Source: Burkholderiales bacterium (lineage in GTDB: Bacteria; Pseudomonadota; Gammaproteobacteria; Burkholderiales; SG8-39). Taken from it: DNA of 36,361 nucleotides. Shown here piece after piece: positions 16,106 to 23,429 of the stretch; positions within the stretch are counted from its first letter, which is position 1, and each line of letters begins with the position of its first letter. The notes below the pieces were generated by a model. The model did no database searches, was not told the origin of the DNA, and saw nothing but the letters and a program-made list of their open reading frames with translations. Location of the stretch: assembly GCA_020848075.1 (NCBI GenBank), contig JADLAV010000011.1, positions 1 through 36,361 on the forward strand, given 5' to 3'. The translations under genes were made by a program, and so were the position numbers.

Positions 16106-16250
16106 ATGCGCGGAAGCGGCGAAATGCAGGAACCGCTGCTCACGATGACGAGGCTGAAGGATCCCGTTCCGGCGGAGCACCCCCTGGGCGAGATCCGGGT
16201 GCTGGTGAACGTGGCGCTGTTGCGGCTCAACGGATTGCGCTTTGTCGCCG
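16106..16250 (+). pseudogene. IS5/IS1182-like transposase N-terminal fragment
   Basis: About 45 codons from ATG 16106 (GAGAGCGAGAG upstream) encode EPLLTMTRLKDPVPAEHPLG and EIRVLVNVALLRLNGL. This matches the conserved opening of DDE transposases of the IS5/IS1182 type (..F.Y..LE..VP.DHPLR.IR..VD.AL..L). Recognisable similarity ends near 16250, though the frame stays open. No inverted repeats were found. Confidence 0.6.
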
Positions 16251-16454
16251 TCGGTTTGAGCAGTTTGGGCAATCTACTCGTCGTTGTCTACACCTGCCGT
16301 GATCCGGACTTAGCCTCCCGCCTGTTCGTGGCGCCTAACACTCCCGATCAGCCGCCGCGAAGGAGTCTTCGTCGGCGTTCGCAACGAGCCCACCGCCCAG
16401 GAAAGCGTGGTGATGTACCCGGAGCTCGATGCGAGGGTGACGTACCCGCTCGAG

Positions 16455-16950
16455 CGCACTGCGCACGCTGTCCCGGCTCAGGGTCCGGAGCGCGTTTTGC
16501 TCGGGCAGGTTGCCTTTGGCCAGGCCCCTTCCCTCCATCGCCTCCGCCGCCGGTGGCCCGGCCTTGTTCGGCGACTTCGCAGGTACTGCGGACCTGTCCG
16601 ACTTCCCTTGTCCGTACATCATCGGCGTACGTCGATCGACTTCCCGACACGGCCCGCTGCTCTAGGCGAAACAAGGGATCTCCCGGCTCCCGCGCGGGGT
16701 GCCTCCGTACGTGCGCAGGGTCTCTGACCGCGCGGGGTCGCAGCACGTCTCGCGATATCGACGCGCTGCGTGTGGCTTTCCGCTTCTCCTTACAGCGTCG
16801 GCACCCCAGAGGAAGGTTCTTTCGCGGCTCAATACCTGGCCCGCACGTACCCCTGTCAACGCTTCAGCGCTGCCCTTGCGAGCAACTCCGCGTGACTCGG
16901 GGCCGGTGTGGGTCGCTACGCCTTCACCGTATGAAACTTTCATTCACAAC
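16455..16950 (-). mobile_element. Group II intron 5' fragment with start of its reverse transcriptase
   Basis: On the minus strand, 16622 down to about 16455 encodes MMYGQGKSDRSAVPAKSPNK, then AAEAMEGRGLAKGNLPEQNA and SRDSVRSALERV, a well-known N-terminus of bacterial group II intron reverse transcriptase/maturases. Immediately upstream, 16662-16943 contains the frame often annotated in the intron's 5' RNA region (GVATHTGPES, ALTGVRAGQVLSRE, ARSETLRTYG). The catalytic RT, maturase and domain V/VI are missing, so it is a truncated relic. Both exact ends are uncertain. The stretch 16250-16455 to its left holds nothing I recognise. Confidence 0.7.
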
Positions 16951-16986
16951 ACCTCGCCGGTTTAGCTGGCGCACAAGGAGCTAGCC

Positions 16987-17415
16987 ATGGCCACCCAACC
17001 GTATCTGTTTTTCGAAGGCAGGACCGAGGAAGCCCTACAGTTCTATGCCAAGGCGCTCGGCGCGCAGACGCAGATGCTGCTGCGCTACGGCGACGCCCCC
17101 GGCGGCACCGCCAAGTGCCCAGACGGCAGCACGCCGCCGGGGGACAAAGTCATGCACGCGAGCTTCCAGCTCGGCGGCAGCATGCTCTTGGCCTCGGACG
17201 GTTTCTGCAGCGGCAAGCCCAACTTCGCCGGCTTTGCCCTGTCGTGCGAAGCGAAGGACGAGTCCGACGCGAAAAAGCGCTTCGACGCCTTGGCGGCGGG
17301 AGGTAAGGTCACCGCGCCGCTCTCGGAGACCTTCTTCGCTCGGGCCTTCGGCATGGCGACCGACAAATTCGGCGTGCACTGGATGGTCATCGCAGGCGTG
17401 AAAGCTCCCCAATGA
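16987..17415 (+). CDS. PhnB-like VOC family protein (glyoxalase/bleomycin resistance fold)
   Basis: A 142-residue protein of the PhnB/3-demethylubiquinone-methyltransferase-like group of the vicinal oxygen chelate superfamily. Seen: PYLFFEGRTEEALQFYAKAL, KVMHASFQLGGSMLLASDGF and the C-terminal FGMATDKFGVHWMVIAG. The family is mostly of unknown function. AAGGAG lies 9 bases before ATG 16987. Its TGA overlaps the ATG of the following YCII-type frame (ATGA at 17412-17415), the usual arrangement of this gene pair. Confidence 0.85.
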   Translation: MATQPYLFFEGRTEEALQFYAKALGAQTQMLLRYGDAPGGTAKCPDGSTPPGDKVMHASFQLGGSMLLASDGFCSGKPNFAGFALSCEAKDESDAKKRFDALAAGGKVTAPLSETFFARAFGMATDKFGVHWMVIAGVKAPQ

Positions 17416-17763
17416 AATACATGCTGCTGGTGGACGGCGAGTAGCAGTAGATCAGTCGGGTCGGCGACCTCCACTGCCTCGCCTTCGACAAGTCCATCCG
17501 CGATAGCGGCCACTGCATGGCCTCCGAGGCGCTGCAACCGGTCACGACCCCCGCCACCGTGTGCGTGCGTATCGGCAAGGCGACCGTCACCGACGGTCCC
17601 TTCGCCGAGACCAAGGAGTGCCTGGCGGGCTTCTGCAAGTTCGAGGCGAAGGACCTGGACGAGGCGCCGCAGACCGTCGCGCGAATCCCGCCGGCGGCAG
17701 TGGGCTCGATGGAGGTCAGGCCGGTGCGGCCGACCCGCGACGCTCCGAGGACGCGCCCTCCCG
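17412..17763 (+). pseudogene. YCII-related (DGPF domain) protein gene with two early stop codons
   Basis: The frame from ATG 17412 reads MKYMLLVDGE, then TAG, CAG, TAG, and continues in the same frame with KSIRDSGHCMASEALQPVTT, VTDGPFAETKECLAGFCKFE, IPPAAVGSMEVRPV. That is the full pattern of YCII/DGPF-domain proteins, apart from about 10 residues missing after the first strand. No stop follows at the expected C-terminus either. It is therefore a broken gene. In intact operons it partners PhnB-like proteins and often an ECF sigma factor, which is not present here. Confidence 0.7.
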
Positions 17764-17814
17764 TTGACAATCCTAGACCGATTGGTCTATTCTGGCTCTG
17801 GACCGACCGGTCTA
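17764..17814 (+). promoter_or_regulatory. Promoter with two NemR/AcuR-type operators
   Basis: TTGACA (17764-17769) and TATTCT (17788-17793) are spaced 18 bases. TAGACCGATTGGTCTA at 17774-17789 lies in the spacer and over the -10, a perfect TAGACC-N4-GGTCTA palindrome, the site type bound by NemR-like TetR repressors. A second copy with one mismatch, TGGACCGACCGGTCTA, is at 17799-17814, just downstream of the -10. Both would block RNA polymerase. The TetR gene two genes downstream is the obvious repressor. Confidence 0.75.
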
Positions 17815-17847
17815 GTGACGCGAACTTCCAACGGAGGAGGAGCAACG

Positions 17848-18234
17848 ATGCGAGTGGCCAAGGAGCACGTAGACATCCGGATGGAGATTCCGGGCGCGGT
17901 GATACGTCAGCGCCGGAATTTCGGCGACGCGAGCGGCTTCAGCCGGATCAGCAGCGAGTACTTCACGCTCGCAGCGGGCGTGGACACGAGCCCGCTCTTC
18001 AAGGGGTTGGACGGGGACATGTGCCAATGCCCGCACTGGGGCTTCGTGCTGCGCGGTCAGCTCACGACGACCGACGCGCTCGGCGTGGAGGAGACGGTGA
18101 ACGCGAACGACCTGTTCTACTGGCCGCCCGGGCACAACGTCAGGGTCGACGCCGACGCGGAGATCGTGATGTTCAGCCCGCAGAACGAGCACAGCCACGT
18201 GATCGACCACATGATCCGCAAGGTAAAGGGTTAA
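17848..18234 (+). CDS. Cupin-domain protein
   Basis: A 128-residue small beta-barrel protein. The segment KGLDGDMCQCPHWGFVLRGQ followed by VNANDLFYWPPGHNVRVDAD has the spacing of cupin motifs 1 and 2, though the metal-binding histidines are only partly present (one His in CPHWG, one in PGHN). Function unknown. ATG 17848 has GGAGGAGGAG 6 bases upstream, a very strong ribosome site. It is cotranscribed with the TetR gene, which starts right after its stop, and lies behind the NemR-type operators. Confidence 0.75.
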   Translation: MRVAKEHVDIRMEIPGAVIRQRRNFGDASGFSRISSEYFTLAAGVDTSPLFKGLDGDMCQCPHWGFVLRGQLTTTDALGVEETVNANDLFYWPPGHNVRVDADAEIVMFSPQNEHSHVIDHMIRKVKG

Positions 18235-18819
18235 GTGGAGCAGACGCATGCGACCAAGCAGGGCTTGCTCGACGCGGGGATCGCCATGCTGCTCAAGCAT
18301 AGCTATCACAACCTCGGGCTGCAGGCCCTGCTCGAGCAGACCGGCACGCCGAAGGGCTCCTTCTACCACCACTTCCGGGACAAGGAAGACTTCGCGCTGC
18401 AGGTGATCGACGAGTACATGAAGCACGTGCACGCGGGCCTCGACGCCTGCCTCGGCGACGAGACCCGGCCGCCGCTCGCCCGCGTGCGCAGGTTCTTCGA
18501 GCAGACGCGCCAGAGCTATCGCCGCGAGGGCTACCTCGGCTGCCTGCTCGGCGGCCTCGGGCAGGAGCTCTCGGGCGTGAGCGAAGTGTTCCGGCGCAAG
18601 GTCGAGCAGTGCTTCTCCGAGATCGCGCGCCGCATCGCCGGAACCCTGGAGGAGGCGCGCAAGAAAGGCGATCTGCCGGGCGATTCCGATCCCAGGCAGC
18701 TCGCCAGCGTGCTCGTGGACTGCTGGGAAGGCGCTGCGCTGCGCAGCCGGCTGAAAGGCAGCCCCGCACCGCTCGGCGCGATGCTCGACTTCTACTTCCG
18801 CGCCGCTGCGGGGCGTTGA
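18235..18819 (+). CDS. TetR/AcrR family repressor, NemR/AcuR-like
   Basis: A 194-residue regulator. Residues about 5-55 form the TetR helix-turn-helix (GLLDAGIAMLLKHSYHNLGL, LLEQTGTPKGSFYHHFRDKE). The C-terminal ligand domain has YRREGYLGCLLGGLGQELSG, a segment typical of the NemR/AcuR branch, with a Cys that could sense electrophiles, and ends with CWEGAALRSRLKGSPAPL. Start is GTG 18235 directly after the cupin TAA, with AAAGGG upstream. Probably represses its own operon through 17774-17814. The inducer is unknown; the branch responds to reactive aldehydes, quinones or acrylate-type compounds. Confidence 0.85.
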   Translation: MEQTHATKQGLLDAGIAMLLKHSYHNLGLQALLEQTGTPKGSFYHHFRDKEDFALQVIDEYMKHVHAGLDACLGDETRPPLARVRRFFEQTRQSYRREGYLGCLLGGLGQELSGVSEVFRRKVEQCFSEIARRIAGTLEEARKKGDLPGDSDPRQLASVLVDCWEGAALRSRLKGSPAPLGAMLDFYFRAAAGR

Positions 18820-18993
18820 TCCCGGTGCAGGCTTGCCGGCCTGACCCTCCATCGACACAGGGGCCCGGCGTGAGCGCAATGGATGGGCGGCTCGGGGATG
18901 GCTGCATGCGTCTCGGCGAGGCGGCGCGACCGGCTGCGCACGCCGCGGAAGCGATCGCCTGTTACGCTAAGAAAGGTTGTCGAGCTGCGGGAA

Positions 18994-19887
18994 TCACCCG
19001 GTAATGATCGGCCGCAGCGTGTCGATCTCCTCGACCATGAAGTCGAAGAACGCGGCGACGCGCGGCGTATGCCGCACGTCGGGATGCGCCAGCACGCGCC
19101 AGATCCGCGTGAGCGCCGGGATCGGCCCGAACAGGCGCACCAGCTCCGGCTCCGAGTCGCCGAGCGCGGTGGGCAGTGGCGCGACGCCGATGCTCGCCTT
19201 CACCGAATTGAGCAATCCCAGCACGCTGTCGTTACGCGCGACGATCCGGCCGTTCGGCGCGACCTCGCGCAGCCACTTCGCCGCGCGGTGCCCGGCCATC
19301 GACTCGTCGAAGCCCACGAGTGCGTGCCGCTCGAGATCCTCGGCCCGCTCGGGCCTGCCGTGCCGCTCGACGTACTTGCCGCTGGCGTAGACCGCCCACA
19401 GCGAGTCGCCGATCTTGCGTCCGATCAGCACGCCGTCGTCGGTGTCGCCGGAACGCAGCGCGACGTCGGCCTCGCCCTTCGACAGGTCGACGTAGCGGTC
19501 GCTCATCGCGAACTCGACCTCGAGCCCCGGATAGCGGGCGCGGAACCGGTCCAGCAAGGGCGAGTTGGTGATCCGATTCATCAGCGGCTCCGGGCAGGTG
19601 ACGCGGACGACGCCGACCGCATCGCGCCACGACACGTCGACCTGCTCCTCGAAGGCGGTCACCGCCTGTCCGATGCGCTGCGCGTGAGGCAGCAGTACTT
19701 TGCCGAACTCGGTCAGTCGGTAGCCGGTCGGATGGCGCCGCACCAGTGGCTGACCGATACGATACTCGAGCTCGCCGAGCCGGCGCTGCACCGTCGACTG
19801 GTTCACCTTCAACGCGCGCGCTGCGGCCAGTGTGCTGCCGTGTTGCGCAACTGCGAGGAAGTACCTGAGGTCGTTCCAGTCGAACAT
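18994..19887 (-). CDS. LysR-type transcriptional regulator
   Basis: A 297-residue LysR regulator. The winged helix-turn-helix occupies residues 1-60 (FDWNDLRYFLAVAQHGSTLA, VNQSTVQRRLGELEYRIGQP) and the periplasmic-binding-like effector domain follows from about 90. ATG 19887 with GGAGG 7 bases upstream was chosen over an upstream in-frame start. It is divergent from the methyltransferase gene, with 140 bases between, so it likely controls that gene and itself. No certain T-N11-A box could be fixed. Confidence 0.85.
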   Translation of the reverse strand: MFDWNDLRYFLAVAQHGSTLAAARALKVNQSTVQRRLGELEYRIGQPLVRRHPTGYRLTEFGKVLLPHAQRIGQAVTAFEEQVDVSWRDAVGVVRVTCPEPLMNRITNSPLLDRFRARYPGLEVEFAMSDRYVDLSKGEADVALRSGDTDDGVLIGRKIGDSLWAVYASGKYVERHGRPERAEDLERHALVGFDESMAGHRAAKWLREVAPNGRIVARNDSVLGLLNSVKASIGVAPLPTALGDSEPELVRLFGPIPALTRIWRVLAHPDVRHTPRVAAFFDFMVEEIDTLRPIITG

Positions 19888-20027
19888 CGCCGGCCTCCGC
19901 CCGAGGGGCTGTGGGGCTATGCAGATTCGCGGCCCCATTATGCGATGTTCCCGGCTTACTGGGCCAACGCCTCGCGGCCACACTATGCCGGCACATCGGA
20001 AGTCGGACTGCACAGGAGACAGCGATC

Positions 20028-20891
20028 ATGACCACCGCCCAAGCCATCGATCCGGTCACGTTCAAGGCCGCGCTGCGCGACCAGTGGGACCAATCCGCCG
20101 CCGGCTGGAACGGCCATACGCCGCAGATCCGCGCGTGGCTGGCGGCGGCCACCGAGGCGATGCTGGACATGGCCGCGATCGGACCGCGCTCGCGCGTGCT
20201 CGACGTCGCCGCCGGGTCGGGCGACCAGACGCTCGACATCGCCGAACGCGTCGGCTCCGAAGGTTACGTGCTCGCGACCGACTTCTCGCCTGCCATCCTG
20301 GCCCTGGCGCAGCAGAACACCGCGCGCGCCGGCCACCGCCACGTCCAGACCCGTGTCGCCGACGGCGAGAGCCTGCCGGTCGAGACCGGCAGCTTCGACG
20401 CCGCCGTCTGCCGGCTCGGACTGATGTTCTTCCCCGCCCCGCTGCAGGGGTTGCGCGAGATGCATCGTGCGACTCGCCCCGGTGGACGGACATGCACGAT
20501 GGTGTTCTCGCGGCCCGACCGCAACCCGTGCATCACAATCCTGATGTCGACCGCGCTCAAGCATGCAGGTCTCGCACCGCGCGATCCGTTCCGACCCGGC
20601 GGCCTGCTGAGCTTGGGCAAGCCAGGGCTGGCCGACGAACTGTTCCGCTCGGCAGGCTTCAGCGACGTGTCGACCACGACGCTGGACGCGCCGTTCCGGC
20701 TGCCTTCGGCAAAGCACTACCTCGACTTCATTCGCAGCTCGGCGAGCCCGATCCAGCAGATCCTCGGACGGCTCGATCGCCCCGCGGCCGACGCGGCCTG
20801 GGCGGAGATGGAACAGCGGCTCGGCGAGTTCACGACCTCGAGCGGGTGGGTGGGGCCGAACGAATTGCTGCTGAGCGTCGGAACGCGATGA
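20028..20891 (+). CDS. Class I SAM-dependent methyltransferase (UbiE/COQ5-like)
   Basis: A 287-residue methyltransferase. Motif I VLDVAAGSGDQTLDIAERVG, an acidic ATDFSPAILALAQQN and post-motif FDAAVCRLGLMFFPAP define the S-adenosylmethionine site. The C-terminal half carries FRSAGFSDVSTTTLDAPFRL as in small-molecule methyltransferases. The substrate is unknown. ATG 20028 has AGGAG 10 bases upstream. Likely regulated by the divergent LysR. Confidence 0.82.
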   Translation: MTTAQAIDPVTFKAALRDQWDQSAAGWNGHTPQIRAWLAAATEAMLDMAAIGPRSRVLDVAAGSGDQTLDIAERVGSEGYVLATDFSPAILALAQQNTARAGHRHVQTRVADGESLPVETGSFDAAVCRLGLMFFPAPLQGLREMHRATRPGGRTCTMVFSRPDRNPCITILMSTALKHAGLAPRDPFRPGGLLSLGKPGLADELFRSAGFSDVSTTTLDAPFRLPSAKHYLDFIRSSASPIQQILGRLDRPAADAAWAEMEQRLGEFTTSSGWVGPNELLLSVGTR

Positions 20892-20954
20892 ACTCGGGGC
20901 GTTCGCCTCGGACCGGAGATGCCCGGGATGATGCCCCGAGCACGTCCAGGGGCG

Positions 20955-21408
20955 TCAATGTTCGCCCAATGCCAGACGAAGATCATCCGTCGTCTGGAGC
21001 TGCAGTGACAGTTCGGTGTTCGTGCGCACACCCAGCCGCTGGTGAATGGCCTGCGTGTAATTGCGCACCGTTGCAGGAGAAAGTCCCAGGCGCCGCGCGA
21101 TCTCTCTGTAACGAGAACCTTGGGCAATGTAACGGGCAACTGCCAGTTCGCGCTCGCTGAGCTCATCGACCGGCATCTTCTGCCGCGCGTTGAGCAAAAG
21201 GAGATCCCGGACAGGACGCACGGTAACGACGATTCGACGGCCCACATACCGATCGCCAGACGAGCGACCCAGGTGCTCCGCAAAGGGCAATGGGAGCTGC
21301 CGGTCGGACATCTTCGGCCATTCCTTGCCCACGAGTTCAAGGAATTTCGGGTTCGTATGATGGAGCACTCCGAAACGATCGGCAATTGCCGCGCCGAGCG
21401 GCGCAGCT
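20955..21408 (-). pseudogene. LuxR-family regulator, N-terminus removed by an IS
   Basis: The reading frame carries a complete LuxR-type HTH at its C-terminus (LSERELAVARYIAQGSRYRE, RLGLSPATVRNYTQAIHQRL), ending at a stop at 20955. Upstream it continues in frame through SAAPLGAAIADRFGVLHHTN with no ribosome binding site, as part of a longer sensor domain, until it meets the left end of the IS at about 21409. The missing N-terminus is not found on the other side of the IS. GTG 21368 could start a shortened product, but a functional regulator is doubtful. Confidence 0.65.
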
Positions 21409-21472
21409 GACCTGCCCGGGAATTTCGGCCCAATGATTTCTGGGAAGATGGCTCTTCGACGACGAGGAGCCG

Positions 21473-21736
21473 ATGAGAAAGAGCCGATTCACCGACGAGC
21501 AGATCGTCGCGATTCTGCGCGAGGCCGACAAGACTTCGGTGGCCGAGACGGCCAAGAAGCACAAGGTCAGCGAGCAGACGATCTACGGCTGGCGTAAGCA
21601 CTTTGGGGGCCTGCAGCCGGCAGACGTGAAGCGCCTAAAGGCGCTGGAGGCGGAGAACGCCACGCTCAAGAAGTTGCTTGCCGAGCGCGATCTTGACATC
21701 GACCTGCTCAAGGCAATCAACCGCCGAAAGTGGTGA
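21473..21736 (+). CDS. IS3-family transposase OrfA
   Basis: An 87-residue HTH protein: MRKSRFTDEQIVAILREADK, then TAKKHKVSEQTIYGWRKHFG and a leucine-rich zipper LKALEAENATLKKLLAERDL. This is a full-length OrfA of the IS407-like group. GAGGAG lies about 9 bases before ATG 21473. Without a working OrfB it cannot transpose the element, but it may still bind IS ends. Confidence 0.9.
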   Translation: MRKSRFTDEQIVAILREADKTSVAETAKKHKVSEQTIYGWRKHFGGLQPADVKRLKALEAENATLKKLLAERDLDIDLLKAINRRKW

Positions 21737-22327
21737 GTCCGCAGGCGCGGCGCGAGCGAGGCGCGCGTTCGTGTGCGAACGCGGCCTGTCGAAGCGGCGC
21801 GCCTGTGGGCTGATCGGAATCTCGCGCTCGACGCTGAACTACGTCCTGCGCATGCCGGCGAAGGACGCGCCGCTCATCGAGGCGCTCAAGGGGCTCTCGG
21901 CGCAGTATCCGCGCTACGGCTATCGGCGCATGCGCATCTTCCTTCGCCGGGCCGGCCACGAGCTCTCCTGGGAGCGTACCTTCCCGGTTGAGTGGTTAAC
22001 GTAGACAGAAGTACCGGCCCGAGTTCCCCGATCGGTTCGGCAGCATCGAGGACTCGCGCGCCTTCTGCGTCGGGTTCTTCGACTGGTACAACAACCGGCA
22101 TTACCACTCGGGGCTCGCGCTGCTCACGCCGGCGACGATGCACTACGGCGAGGCCGCGGCGGTGATCGAGCGGCGCGGTGAAGTCCTGGCGGCGGCTCAC
22201 GCGGCGCATCCCGAGCGATTCGTTCGACGAGCACCCCGACCCGCCGAGCCGCCGAGCCGCCGAGCCGCCGACGGCGGTCTGGATCAATCCGCCGAAGCCA
22301 GCGAACGGCAATGACGATCGACAGTAA
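21733..22327 (+). pseudogene. IS3-family OrfB relic, DDE core deleted and frameshifted
   Basis: The N-terminal part (to about 21975) reads ERGLSKRRACGLIGISRSTL, QYPRYGYRRMRIFLRRAGHE, LSW in two frames. A deletion then joins it near 22012 to the C-terminal part KYRPEFPDRFGSIEDSRAFC, FFDWYNNRHYHSGLALLTP, HPERF. The catalytic Asp residues lie in the missing segment. A second frameshift falls in an 8-bp tandem repeat (CCGCCGAG, about four copies, 22241-22272); the normal C-terminus VWINPPKPANGNDDRQ then resumes and ends at TAA 22325-22327. Confidence 0.8.
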
Positions 22328-22415
22328 TTACGCTTGGGCGAGTGTCTCAAACTTGTTGACAGGTTCCGCAGTAATTGCGCTTGGGCGAGTGTCTCAAACT
22401 TGTTGACAGGTTCCG
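22322..22415. repeat. Tandem duplication of a 47-bp IS right end
   Basis: Two adjacent 47-bp copies (22322-22368 and 22369-22415), each starting CAGTAATT and ending GACAGGTTCCG, differ at one base. The first contains the OrfB stop codon, so the unit is the terminal segment of the IS, duplicated head to tail. Confidence 0.85.
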
Positions 22416-22453
22416 TCCGCGTGACTCAAAGTGCCGGATGAGATCTCGGCGCT

Positions 22454-22672
22454 TCATTCCGCCGCGAGAACCAGCGGTTCACGAATCACCTTCCTTTTCC
22501 CGATAGATTTCTTCGCAAGAGCGCGATTCGCTTGGAGCACAAGTTCTACGGCCTCAGCCAAGTTGGCGCGAGCCTGCTTAAGAGTCCGGGCCTGGGTATT
22601 TGCCCCCGGTAACTCCTCGACGAAGCCGATGTAGCCCTCACGGACCTTCTGAAACACTGCGGTGAGCTTCAT
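22454..22672 (-). CDS. HicB-like antitoxin, no partner toxin (integron cassette gene)
   Basis: A 72-residue HicB-type protein with a partial RNase H-like fold: LTAVFQKVREGYIGFVEELP, GANTQARTLKQARANLAEAV, ELVLQANRALAK, then a basic tail GKRKVIREPLVLAAE. HicB proteins neutralise the HicA mRNA interferase. No hicA follows; the sequence after its stop runs into the duplicated IS end, so a toxin gene, or the attC of this cassette, may have been lost there. ATG 22672 is used; CAGG lies 4 bases upstream. It is the third cassette from attI. Confidence 0.8.
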   Translation of the reverse strand: MKLTAVFQKVREGYIGFVEELPGANTQARTLKQARANLAEAVELVLQANRALAKKSIGKRKVIREPLVLAAE

Positions 22673-22732
22673 CCTGAAACTCCGACTTGAAACGGCAAAC
22701 GACTCAAGTATAGCGGGGCCACGACATGAGAC

Positions 22733-22810
22733 GCCCAACGTTTGAGTTCATCCGCGTGCGGAAGCGGGCGCAGCCCGCTGTAGCACGTCCGGTGCAACGA
22801 AGGGTTGGGC
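22733..22810 (-). other. attC site of the hicBA cassette (78 bp)
   Basis: Ends are GCCCAAC and GTTGGGC, perfect complements. Arms include GTTTGAGTTCATCCGCGTGCGG and GCACGTCCGGTGCAACGAAGG; the centre GCGGGCGCAGCCCGCTGTAGC is close to that of the attC at 3413-3490. Confidence 0.9.
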
Positions 22811-22811
22811 G

Positions 22812-23033
22812 TCACGCGCGCAGTGCGGCAACGAACTCTTCTGCGGATACCTCTGCTTGCCGCAAAACGCCTGCAAGGGTGCCGACCTTCACCTCCCGGT
22901 GCATTGGCACAACGCAACCCTTTGACCCGCGCCGCATGACCAAATGGCTACCGCTCTGGCGAACCTTGGCGAAGCCCGGGCGCTCGAGGGCTCGCACAAC
23001 CTTAGCCCCCGATACATGGGGTAGCTTAGGCAC
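22812..23033 (-). CDS. hicA: HicA-family toxin, mRNA interferase (integron cassette gene)
   Basis: A 73-residue HicA protein with the double-stranded-RNA-binding-like fold: VSGAKVVRALERPGFAKVRQ and the catalytic-His segment SGSHLVMRR, then VVPMHREVKVGTLAGVLRQA and EVSAEEFVAALRA. HicA cleaves mRNA and arrests growth until bound by HicB. The start is GTG 23033, overlapping the hicB stop (GTGCCTAA), which couples translation. The TGA lies right next to the attC. Confidence 0.9.
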   Translation of the reverse strand: MPKLPHVSGAKVVRALERPGFAKVRQSGSHLVMRRGSKGCVVPMHREVKVGTLAGVLRQAEVSAEEFVAALRA

Positions 23034-23238
23034 CCGCCGGCTCTGGAATGGTGAAGACTGTGACGACCGGATGCCCGGTTGTTGGAAGTGGGAACTCGGA
23101 CAAATACAGCGCCGTGGCCTCGCGGAGATTGGCCACAGCCTCTTCGACGGTCTCGCCTTGCGTGGTGGTACCGGTCTCGGGATTGAGCGCAACAAATCCG
23201 CCTTCTTCGGCAGGCGTAAGGACCGCGGTGAGTTCCAT
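23026..23238 (-). CDS. hicB: HicB-family antitoxin (integron cassette gene)
   Basis: A 70-residue antitoxin: MELTAVLTPAEEGGFVALNP, ETGTTTQGETVEEAVANLRE, ATALYLSEF. This is the HicB core fold without an added DNA-binding domain, so it may not autoregulate. ATG 23238 was chosen over an upstream frame that would read across the attC. The antitoxin precedes the toxin and overlaps its start. Second cassette from attI. Confidence 0.88.
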   Translation of the reverse strand: MELTAVLTPAEEGGFVALNPETGTTTQGETVEEAVANLREATALYLSEFPLPTTGHPVVTVFTIPEPAGA

Positions 23239-23291
23239 AAGGCGCCCTCGCTGGCTAAGTGCAGTGATTGTCGCAGAACGGTCTTCGTGAC

Positions 23292-23393
23292 GCCCAACGC
23301 TCGCGTTGAGCGGCGGCCGACGAGCGTAGCGAGGAGGGCACCGCAAGCAAGCGAAGCGCGCTTGCGGCCGTCCGCTCGAACGCGTGGTTGGGC
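23292..23393 (-). other. attC site of the higBA cassette (102 bp)
   Basis: Ends GCCCAAC and GTTGGGC are perfect complements. Arms GCTCGCGTTGAGCGGCGGCCG and CTTGCGGCCGTCCGCTCGAACGCG pair, with a long unpaired centre. It is closely similar to attC 188-296 and shares its centre with attC 1225-1320. Confidence 0.92.
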
Positions 23394-23429
23394 CACAGCA
23401 TCCGAGAGATGCCCAAGACCTTGCTCGCT

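Larger units (their letters stand above)
21409..22368 (+). mobile_element. IS3-family element (IS407-like group), internally deleted
   Basis: The left end begins near TGACCTGCCCGGGAATTTCG (21409) and the right end is near GTTGACAGGTTCCG (up to about 22368). The ends share an ACCTG core in inverted order. OrfA is intact, while OrfB has lost most of its DDE domain. The left end interrupts a LuxR gene and the right end abuts an integron cassette, so the two flanks are unrelated and no target duplication is visible. This suggests that a deletion or rearrangement took place at the IS. Confidence 0.7.

Noticed and set aside
11969-16336. 17-bp exact repeat GCCTGTTCGTGGCGCCT near 11970 and 16320
   Set aside because: Short, GC-rich, no shared flanks; could be chance.
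16320-16345. GCCTAAC on the plus strand as a further attC
   Set aside because: No matching second arm or R'' core was found within 150 bases; kept only as a weak hint beside the intron fragment.
22241-22272. 8-bp tandem CCGCCGAG repeat as a phase-variation switch
   Set aside because: It lies in an OrfB relic already lacking its catalytic core, so switching would have no effect.
22669-22917. Minus-strand frame with PNPSLHRTCYSGLRPL
   Set aside because: This is the attC at 22733-22810 in translation, a known artefact in cassette arrays.
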